Under the pieces are notes generated by a model. That model did no database searches. It saw only the letters and a program-made list of their open reading frames with translations, and had not been told where the DNA came from. The position numbers and the translations under genes were made by a program. DNA of 11,017 nucleotides from an uncultured Spirochaetaceae bacterium (GTDB lineage: Bacteria > Spirochaetota > Spirochaetia > Treponematales > Treponemataceae). Where the stretch lies: the NCBI GenBank assembly GCA_902772605.1, contig CACYBG010000112.1:1-11017 (forward strand), in the 5' to 3' direction. The number at the start of each line of letters is the position of its first letter. Position 1 is the first letter of the stretch. This document shows, in pieces, positions 6,401-11,017 of the stretch.

Positions 6401-7339
6401 ATGAAAAAAATTATGGGTGGGTTTCTTTCTTTTGCCATGTTGTTGGCTTTTGCGTCCTGCGTGAACGGCACGTCTCCTTCGAACCCTGAACATGGTGGAG
6501 GTACTGAAGACGCTGAGTTTACCATTGACGGCTTAAACGGAATAAAGCATAGAAACAGTACAATAGAATATACCGGCGAAGTGGTTGTTCTGGATAGGGA
6601 TTTGACAGTTTACGGGGACAACGATATTCCAAGCTCGTCGGTATTTTACAATACTGAGGAGCTGGCTCCCTACATCATGGGTAAATACGAAGTTACCCAG
6701 GGCCTTTATAAAGCCATAATGAAGGATAGGACCGTTGATTTGGGGGAAGAGGGAACAAAGACCCTTTCCGAAAATCCGTCGGCAAATACGTCGGGAGACA
6801 GGTATCCCGTTGACAGCGTTACTTGGTTTGATGCCGTCTATTTCTGCAATAAACTGAGCGAATCCGTAAACCTTGAACCTGTATATACTATAACGGTAAC
6901 CAATGTTGATGAAAACGGACATATTACTGCTGCAAATGTTAATGACGATACGGCAAAGAACGGATACCGCCTTCCGACACGTGCTGAATGGGAATTTGCT
7001 GCTCGCGGCGGAAATCCAGATGATGAAAATTGGCTCTATAGATATGCCGGTTCAAATGAGTTGGATGGTGTTGCTGTTTATAAAGCGGAAAGTTCAGCTC
7101 CCGTAGGAACCAAGGACCCGAATCTGCTTGAAATTTACGATATGACCGGAAACCTGTACGAATGGACCATGGACGATACCCTAAGCGACCACACCGGCAA
7201 CCTGATAGATTTAGGCGGCTGCTATGCCATGTCAAATGAAAATAAACTGGAAGTCGGCCTTTATGCTGATGCACCTGCGGCGTCAATCATGGATACGGTA
7301 GGCATCCGTCTTGTAAGAAAATACGTGGCCGTCAACTGA
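6401..7339 (+). CDS. SUMF1/FGE-fold lipoprotein
   Basis: The protein has 312 residues. It begins with a basic start (MKK), a hydrophobic stretch and the lipobox-like LAFASC with Cys20, so it is probably an outer-facing lipoprotein; Gly/Pro/Ser-rich residues follow. The SUMF1 (formylglycine-generating enzyme) fold starts at about 90: YIMGKYEVTQGLY, then PVDSVTWFDAVYFCNKLS (136-153), GYRLPTRAEWEFAARGG (188-204), LEIYDMTGNLYEW (243-255), and GIRLVRKY (301-308). The usual RGGSW segment reads LGGCY (271-275) and the two copper-binding cysteines of true FGE enzymes are not in place, so sulfatase-activating chemistry is doubtful; a binding role is more likely. GGAGG 5 bases before ATG 6401 decides this start over an upstream ATG at 6230. 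It converges on the symporter. Confidence 0.85.
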   Translation: MKKIMGGFLSFAMLLAFASCVNGTSPSNPEHGGGTEDAEFTIDGLNGIKHRNSTIEYTGEVVVLDRDLTVYGDNDIPSSSVFYNTEELAPYIMGKYEVTQGLYKAIMKDRTVDLGEEGTKTLSENPSANTSGDRYPVDSVTWFDAVYFCNKLSESVNLEPVYTITVTNVDENGHITAANVNDDTAKNGYRLPTRAEWEFAARGGNPDDENWLYRYAGSNELDGVAVYKAESSAPVGTKDPNLLEIYDMTGNLYEWTMDDTLSDHTGNLIDLGGCYAMSNENKLEVGLYADAPAASIMDTVGIRLVRKYVAVN

Positions 7340-7356
7340 CATTTCAACTGAAGGTC

Positions 7357-7414
7357 AAAAAAAAGCACCTGCAAAACCGAGCTTTACGTCCGATTGAGCA
7401 GGTGCAATTTTTTT
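7357..7414. terminator. Two-way rho-independent terminator
   Basis: GCACCTGC (7365-7372) pairs with GCAGGTGC (7398-7405) around a 25-base loop. On the plus strand a T7 run follows at 7408-7414. On the minus strand the eight A at 7357-7364 become a T8 run. It can therefore end both the lipoprotein transcript and the symporter transcript, which converge here. Confidence 0.8.
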
Positions 7415-7428
7415 ATACGGCAAATCCT

Positions 7429-8772
7429 CTACAAATCCTTCCTCTTGCACAGGAGAATGAAAGCCACGACCATGCAGGCTAGTGGAGGGATGGAAAAAAG
7501 AAGCCTTTCCCTGACTATTACGTCCCTGGCCTGTTCGATTTCATCCGTAAATTTTATCCAGTCGATTCCTATTCCCGTTATGAATACCGAGAAAGACGTT
7601 GCAAGTTTCAGCATCAGCGTTTGAAGGGAGGAAATCATGCTGTTCTGCCTTTTTCCCGTTTTCTTTTCGCCGTAGTCCACCGAATTTGCAATGAATACTG
7701 AAATCAGTACGTATGCAATTCCCAGACCGAATGCCAAAAACAGTGTCGGAATCGTAATGGCCCAGAAATTCATCTTCTGATTTATGAAAACCATCACCAG
7801 GAATGCGGTATATCCAAGGATTGCACTGAATGTTCCGACCTTGAAAATCTTGCGGTTTGAAAGTTTCTGCCTCAACATCGGGTAAAAGAGACCCATGCTC
7901 AGGAATTCCACCACGCCGACAAGCACCATGTACAGGGTGTAAAGCTTGTTGTAGTCGAAAGTTTTTCCGAACATCACCATCTCGATGTTTTCATGCTCGA
8001 ACACGTAAAGCACCAGGTTCATGGTTATGCTGATTGCAGAGAAGAAGAGGATGATTATCGCTGAAACGACAAGCGCCTGATCGTTGTGGAAAAGGGATGA
8101 AAAAATCTCCTTTATGGAAATGTTTCCATCCTCTACGTAACGCTCTTTCGGCAGATTTATGACCGTTATGACCGTAAAAAGCGTATAGAGTCCGGCCGTT
8201 ATGCAGGCAAAAATCATGAAACCCTTTTTGTAGTTTTCCGAATCGATTCCGCCCCCAAGCTGTCTGACGCACAGCATCGTAAAGGCAGTTGCAAGACCTG
8301 TTCCTATTCCCGACATCATTCGGGTGAAAAGAGTCAGGTTTTCCCTTGTTCTTCCCGGCTGGGTGATGGCTGGAATTACCGACCAGTATGGAATGTCGTT
8401 GATGGTATAGGTGATTCCGCACAGGAAATAGGTTATGGTGATGTAGAATTTTATGCCCGTCTGATTCAATTGATCCGGAACCGAAAACATTGCCACGATA
8501 ATCAGTGAATTCAATACTGCACCCGAAAGAATCCAGGGCTTGTATTTTCCGAACTTTCCCTTTGTCTTGGAAACGATTGCGGCCATTATGGGGTCGTTGA
8601 AAGCGTCGAAAATCCTTGCGACCATCAACAGCACTGCAACAAAAGATGCACTTACACCCAATACGGAATTATAATAGTACAGCGTATAGGATGAAACGAG
8701 GACGTATGCCAGATTTTTTCCGAATCCGCCCAATGAATAACCGAAAATTTCTTTCTTTTTTAGCTCTTCCAT
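7429..8772 (-). CDS. GPH-family (MelB-type) sugar:cation symporter
   Basis: The protein has 447 residues with about twelve hydrophobic segments, typical in length for the glycoside-pentoside-hexuronide:cation symporters of the inner membrane. Helix II has RIFDAFNDPIMA (53-64), with Asp56 and Asp60 matching the cation-site Asp55/Asp59 of MelB; the following loop KTKGKFGKYKPW (69-80) is a family signature. NDIPYW (125-130) matches the MelB DIPFW segment with its third cation-site Asp. Substrate cannot be told; no sugar-metabolism gene is adjacent. There is no Shine-Dalgarno before ATG; instead TAAAAT lies 6 bases upstream, as for a leaderless mRNA. It lies downstream of ohrR in the same direction, separated by 57 bases and a palindromic repeat, so co-regulation is possible but unproven. 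Confidence 0.88.
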   Translation of the reverse strand: MEELKKKEIFGYSLGGFGKNLAYVLVSSYTLYYYNSVLGVSASFVAVLLMVARIFDAFNDPIMAAIVSKTKGKFGKYKPWILSGAVLNSLIIVAMFSVPDQLNQTGIKFYITITYFLCGITYTINDIPYWSVIPAITQPGRTRENLTLFTRMMSGIGTGLATAFTMLCVRQLGGGIDSENYKKGFMIFACITAGLYTLFTVITVINLPKERYVEDGNISIKEIFSSLFHNDQALVVSAIIILFFSAISITMNLVLYVFEHENIEMVMFGKTFDYNKLYTLYMVLVGVVEFLSMGLFYPMLRQKLSNRKIFKVGTFSAILGYTAFLVMVFINQKMNFWAITIPTLFLAFGLGIAYVLISVFIANSVDYGEKKTGKRQNSMISSLQTLMLKLATSFSVFITGIGIDWIKFTDEIEQARDVIVRERLLFSIPPLACMVVAFILLCKRKDL

Positions 8773-8778
8773 GCGGGG

Positions 8779-8784
8779 ATTTTA
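8779..8784 (-). promoter_or_regulatory. Possible -10 element of a leaderless symporter transcript
   Basis: TAAAAT on the minus strand ends exactly 6 bases before the symporter ATG, so transcription should begin at or next to the A of ATG. A convincing -35 is missing; the best at 17 bases spacing is TTCCTT, inside the palindromic repeat. Weak support. Confidence 0.35.
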
Positions 8785-8800
8785 TCAAAAATAAAGGATT

Positions 8801-8836
8801 TAAGGAACTGCTGATTAATACACGAAGCATTAATCG
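8801..8836. repeat. Palindromic repeat, copy 2, overlapping the ohrR stop codon
   Basis: Left arm GGAACTGCTGATTAAT, the central ACACGAAGC (8820-8828) and the start of the right arm, ATTAATCG (8829-8836), after which it turns into coding sequence. The right arm is therefore cut short. The TAA stop and the preceding Asp codon of ohrR lie in ATTAATC. Same orientation as copy 1. Confidence 0.78.
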
Positions 8837-9276
8837 TCCGAGATTTTCTGCATCATTTCATGTAGCATTGCAAGGAGTTTCGGAGCTTTCTGCAGGTCAA
8901 GGATGTTGGAACATGCCATTTTCTGCGGAATGTCCATGCACTTTTTTTTCAGTGCGTGACCTTCTTTTGTAAGGCATACGATGACGGACCTTTCATCTTC
9001 CATGCTTTTGTTGCGTTTTACAAGCGACTGGCCTTCAAGTTTTTTCAGTACAGGCGTGAGTGTCCCGGAATCAAGGAAAAGGGTCTTTCCCAGTTCCTTT
9101 ACGGTTACATTGTCCTTCTCCCACAGTGAAAGCAGGGTGATGTACATGGTATATGTCAGTCCGAGGGGTTCAAGCAGCGGTTGATATCTTCTGATTATTT
9201 CTTTCGAGCAGACGTAAAGAGAAAAGCACAGCTGATTGTCCAATGCAAGGGGATCAAAATCTTCAGGTAAGTCCAT
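8830..9276 (-). CDS. ohrR: MarR-family organic peroxide sensor, OhrR type
   Basis: The protein has 148 residues, usual for MarR. Near the N-terminus LDNQLCFSLY (12-21) is the OhrR signature, with Cys17 in the place of the peroxide-reactive Cys (Cys15 in Bacillus, Cys22 in Xanthomonas). Tyr31 and Tyr42 fall exactly where the two Tyr that hold that Cys are found. Cys122 matches the spacing of the second Cys of two-Cys OhrR proteins, so a disulfide switch is likely. The winged helix includes DSGTLTPVLKKLEGQSLVKR (69-88) and the DER salt-bridge motif (94-96). OhrR represses target genes until Cys oxidation. It is divergent from the peroxidase, with OhrR-box-like sites between. No Shine-Dalgarno precedes ATG. 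Its stop codon lies in a palindromic repeat. Confidence 0.9.
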   Translation of the reverse strand: MDLPEDFDPLALDNQLCFSLYVCSKEIIRRYQPLLEPLGLTYTMYITLLSLWEKDNVTVKELGKTLFLDSGTLTPVLKKLEGQSLVKRNKSMEDERSVIVCLTKEGHALKKKCMDIPQKMACSNILDLQKAPKLLAMLHEMMQKISDD

Positions 9277-9282
9277 GATGAA

Positions 9283-9311
9283 ATTATATAGAAATTCATT
9301 GACAAAAGCAA
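9283..9311 (-). promoter_or_regulatory. ohrR promoter, apparently leaderless
   Basis: On the minus strand TTGCTT (complement of 9306-9311), 17 bases and a perfect TATAAT (complement of 9283-9288). Only 6 bases separate it from the ATG (ending at 9276), placing the start of transcription at or one base before the A of ATG, and there is no ribosome site. The -35 overlaps the divergent promoter spacer, so both genes share control DNA. Confidence 0.6.
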
Positions 9312-9327
9312 ACGGATTTTGTATATT
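9299..9327 (+). promoter_or_regulatory. Peroxidase promoter
   Basis: TTGACA (9299-9304), 17-base spacer, TATATT (9322-9327): near-consensus sigma-70 type. Predicted start is near 9334, leaving a leader of about 39 bases with AAGGGGG before ATG 9373. The -10 lies inside the first OhrR-box-like site, so repressor binding would exclude polymerase. Confidence 0.75.
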
Positions 9328-9352
9328 TTAATTGTACACAATTTAATTTTGT
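9322..9352. promoter_or_regulatory. Tandem OhrR-box-like operators
   Basis: TATATTTTAATTGTA (9322-9336) differs from the known OhrR palindrome TACAATTnAATTGTA at two bases. ACAATTTAATTTTGT (9338-9352), 16 bases on, matches a shifted version of it with an ACAATTT half-site. Together they contain the 14-base dyad AATTGT-AC-ACAATT (9330-9343). They cover the peroxidase -10 and start region. Binding by the neighbouring OhrR is an inference from consensus and position. Confidence 0.6.
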
Positions 9353-9372
9353 AAAATCAAAGGGGGCAGATT

Positions 9373-9852
9373 ATGACTGTTTATGATTTCACCGTAAAGG
9401 GTAGGGATGGAAACGACGTTTCTCTTAATGATTACAGGGGCAAGGTTCTTTTGATTGTGAATACGGCCACCGGATGCGGATTTACTCCACAGTATACGGG
9501 ACTTCAGGAACTGTACAAGAAATATCAGTCGCAGGGGTTTGAAATCCTGGATTTTCCGTGCAACCAGTTTTTGAATCAGGCTCCGGGAACCGATGAAGAA
9601 ATCCACACGTTCTGTACCGGACGCTTTGGAATTACGTTTCCCCAGTTTTCCAAAATCGATGTGAATGGAAAGGATGAGTCTCCGCTGTATACTTTCTTGA
9701 AATCTGAGGCGAAGGGAAAAATCGGTTCAAGAATCAAATGGAACTTCACGAAATTCCTGATTGACAGGGAAGGAAACGTAAAGCTTCGTTTTGCACCGAC
9801 CGACACTCCTGAAAAAATCGATGAATACGTCGAAAAGGAATTGAGCGCTTGA
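9373..9852 (+). CDS. Cys-type glutathione peroxidase, probably thioredoxin-linked
   Basis: The protein has 159 residues, the short bacterial form. NTATGCGFTPQY (30-41) carries the peroxidatic Cys35 in place of selenocysteine. Gln69 (in LNQAPGT) and Trp123-Asn124 (in KWNFTKFL) complete the catalytic tetrad. Cys81 (IHTFCTGRFG) is in the position of the resolving Cys used by thioredoxin-dependent members, which reduce hydroperoxides with thioredoxin rather than glutathione. No signal peptide, so cytoplasmic. Ribosome site AAGGGGG, 6 bases before ATG. Transcribed from a strong promoter overlapped by OhrR-like boxes, divergent from ohrR, where an Ohr hydroperoxide reductase would be the common partner. 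Convergent with the phospholipase-like gene. Confidence 0.92.
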   Translation: MTVYDFTVKGRDGNDVSLNDYRGKVLLIVNTATGCGFTPQYTGLQELYKKYQSQGFEILDFPCNQFLNQAPGTDEEIHTFCTGRFGITFPQFSKIDVNGKDESPLYTFLKSEAKGKIGSRIKWNFTKFLIDREGNVKLRFAPTDTPEKIDEYVEKELSA

Positions 9853-9867
9853 ACGCATAAAAACTAC

Positions 9868-9913
9868 GGGAAACTGCTGATTAATGCTTCGTGTATTAAT
9901 CGGCGGTTCCCTA
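9868..9913. repeat. Palindromic repeat, copy 3, inverted, overlapping the stop codon of the PLD-like gene
   Basis: Arms 9868-9885 and 9895-9911 form about 17 pairs with one bulged A and two G-U pairs (plus-strand RNA) around GCTTCGTGT, the complement of the ACACGAAGC of copies 1 and 2, so it is reversed. It lies between convergent genes. The TAG stop of the minus-strand gene (complement of 9911-9913) is the outer end of the element. There is no T-run, so it is a REP-like unit; it could still slow polymerase or protect mRNA ends. Confidence 0.8.
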
Positions 9914-10435
9914 AATTACCGGCTCCGGGCAAAAATCCTTGCGTCTGCATTCAGGACAGAAATCTCCACGCCAGACCGAATCGAATTCCTCGATGGCAGA
10001 TGAAACCATTTTTCTGTCGCTGCTTAGGATTCCGGCTTCAAAATTCCTGTTTCTATCGCTTTTCATTCCAAGTCCTGCACCGGTTAAATTTGCAGAACCG
10101 ACGTATGCAATCTTCATGTCGAATATGATTATCTTGAAATGGACCCTCGGACAGAGCATACGTTCCATTCCTTCAATCAATGCGGGATATCGGTCGAAAT
10201 CAGTGCGGAAATTCTTTCCCGGTTCCTTTGCATGAATCAGCCTGATTTCCACTCCTGATTTTGCCAGATCGGCCAGAAGTTCAAGGAGCGGCATCGTTCT
10301 GTTTCCGGATTTTATGTAGACATCCTTTAAATCTGAAGTTCCAATCCACAACTGTCTTTTGACGGAAGAAATCCTGTCAATCACTTCGCTGTAATGCTGA
10401 TCGTTCGTTATCAGCCTGGTAAACGTTCCGTCCAT
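9911..10435 (-). CDS. Phospholipase-D-like protein with one HKD motif
   Basis: The protein has 174 residues. It holds one HKD-type motif: HFKIIIFD (99-106), followed by AYVGSANLTGAG (110-121), with His99, Lys101, Asp106, Gly113 and Ser114. Single-motif PLD proteins act as dimers and include nucleases such as Nuc, as well as phosphohydrolases. The C-terminus has FCPECRRKDFC (159-169), three Cys (160, 163, 169), which could bind metal. No signal peptide, so probably intracellular. The ribosome site is a modest AAGG. It follows the flavoprotein gene on the same strand, beyond a terminator. Its stop comes from a palindromic repeat. Substrate, DNA or lipid, is unknown. Confidence 0.8.
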   Translation of the reverse strand: MDGTFTRLITNDQHYSEVIDRISSVKRQLWIGTSDLKDVYIKSGNRTMPLLELLADLAKSGVEIRLIHAKEPGKNFRTDFDRYPALIEGMERMLCPRVHFKIIIFDMKIAYVGSANLTGAGLGMKSDRNRNFEAGILSSDRKMVSSAIEEFDSVWRGDFCPECRRKDFCPEPVI

Positions 10436-10463
10436 ATCAACCTTAGAAAATTCCGGTTCATTT

Positions 10464-10496
10464 AAAAAAATCCATGCCCCGAGAAGGACATGGATT
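10464..10496 (-). terminator. Rho-independent terminator after the flavoprotein gene
   Basis: On the minus strand AATCCATG (complement of 10489-10496), extended by CC after one mismatch, pairs with CATGGATT (complement of 10469-10476), and is followed by a T7 run (complement of 10464-10470). It lies directly downstream of the flavoprotein stop at 10502 and before the PLD-like gene, which then needs its own promoter or readthrough. Confidence 0.78.
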
Positions 10497-10501
10497 GAAA
10501 T

Positions 10502-11017
10502 TCATTTTTTTGCAATGTCCGACAGGTATCCGACTGCTGACAGCGCTGCAACGTTTCCTTCACCTGCAGATTTTGCATACTGATACGGGGTACCGGTAAT
10601 GTCTCCTGCCGCAAAGAAGCCCGGAATGTTCGTCTTCATGCCCCTGTCAACCTTTATGTGGTTTCCGTCCATTTCGATTCCGGAAATCAACTGTGCCGGA
10701 GGAATGTTTTCCCTCAGTATGAATACGCATGAAACTTCCAGTTCGCTTCCGTCGTAAGTCAGTCTGTCGGCTTTCATGCCACCTGAGATTTTAAAATCCT
10801 TGGCATTTATGATTTTGCATTTCGGTGAAACGGAAATTTCATCCCTGTATTGAGGAAAATAAAAGACTTCGCTGCATATTTCGGTTAAAAAATCGGCTTC
10901 CTTTTCCTCGTTCTTTGAATAGGATATTACCGCAACCTTCTTATCCTTGAAGAGCATTCCGTCGCAGGTTGCACAGTAGCTGACTCCGCGTCCCAGAAAA
11001 TCGGTTTCGCCTGCCAA
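10502..11017 (-). CDS. Thioredoxin-reductase-like flavoprotein lacking NADPH motifs (C-terminal part)
   Basis: At least 171 residues are seen; the N-terminal part is outside the window. FLGRGVSYCATCDG carries the CATC redox pair, and near the end NIPGFFAAGDITG and YAKSAGEGNVAALSAVGYL are the FAD-domain tail. Where NADPH-dependent enzymes have GGGNTAVEEA after VAVV, this protein has VAVISYSKNEEKEADF, and the HRRxxxRA motif becomes FYFPQYRDE. The glycine-rich loop and the phosphate-binding arginines are both gone. Such loss is known for ferredoxin-dependent flavin thioredoxin reductases of Clostridium and related compact forms. It may reduce thioredoxin for the adjacent peroxidase. TTG at the edge is an internal codon, not a start. 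Confidence 0.85.
   Translation of the reverse strand: MAGETDFLGRGVSYCATCDGMLFKDKKVAVISYSKNEEKEADFLTEICSEVFYFPQYRDEISVSPKCKIINAKDFKISGGMKADRLTYDGSELEVSCVFILRENIPPAQLISGIEMDGNHIKVDRGMKTNIPGFFAAGDITGTPYQYAKSAGEGNVAALSAVGYLSDIAKK

Noticed and set aside
9868..9913. Simple rho-independent terminator between the convergent genes
   Set aside because: The hairpin has no T-run on either strand and has sister copies elsewhere in the window, so it is called as a dispersed repeat; an effect on transcription is still possible.
1..11017. tRNA or rRNA genes, insertion sequence or integrase
   Set aside because: I found no cloverleaf-like sequence, rRNA motif, transposase or recombinase motifs in any part of the window by reading; a covariance-model search was not possible.

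Overview
The window looks like the replication and partition core of a plasmid, chromid or integrated plasmid from an anaerobic, gut or host-associated bacterium. By eye it has medium GC content (roughly low to mid 40s %) and very AT-rich control regions. I favour a Treponema-like spirochaete. The reasons are a short SUMF1-domain lipoprotein, an Asn-Pro type of ankyrin repeat, and an AAA protein whose tail (EGKRPS before a basic C-terminus) I associate with that group. This is an inference from protein style only; no rRNA or other marker is present.

Layout, left to right. (1) Positions 1-2443, minus strand: a tight operon of an ankyrin-repeat protein, an AAA-fold protein with eroded ATPase motifs, and the first codons of a third gene leaving the left edge. 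(2) Positions 2444-3685: 1.24 kb without genes. It holds a 48-bp palindromic repeat, a perfect 10-bp hairpin, a widely spaced array of 19-bp iterons (GGTAACAGTTTTGATATCA) with an inverted copy at each end, an AT-rich stretch with three ACTAATAAT repeats, and a DnaA-box-like site. This is a strong origin candidate. (3) Positions 3686-5864, minus strand: a ParA ATPase, a small ribbon-helix-helix-like partner and a RepA-type initiator, overlapping or closely spaced. A near-perfect iteron lies inside the small partner gene. (4) Positions 5865-6060: a consensus-like promoter buried in about fourteen AT-rich heptamers (TTTAAYG and its complement), a likely centromere and operator. (5) Positions 6401-7339, plus strand: a SUMF1/FGE-fold lipoprotein. 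It converges on a GPH-family sugar:cation symporter (7429-8772, minus), with a two-way terminator between them. (6) Positions 8830-9852: an OhrR-type organic-peroxide sensor divergent from a Cys glutathione peroxidase, with an almost textbook promoter overlapped by two OhrR-box-like sites. (7) Positions 9911-11017, minus strand: a single-HKD phospholipase-D-like protein, then the C-terminal part of a thioredoxin-reductase-like flavoprotein that lacks both usual NADPH-binding motifs.

How the parts may work together: RepA should bind the iterons and open the AT-rich stretch. ParA and its partner should segregate the replicon through the heptamer field and repress their own promoter. Because rep is the last gene of that operon, segregation and copy control are probably linked. 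On the right, the peroxide sensor, peroxidase and thioredoxin-reductase-like protein form a plausible thiol-redox module: OhrR senses peroxide, the peroxidase removes it, and a thioredoxin recycled by the flavoprotein resupplies electrons. Three copies of a palindromic repeat occur here; two of them supply the stop codon of the neighbouring gene.
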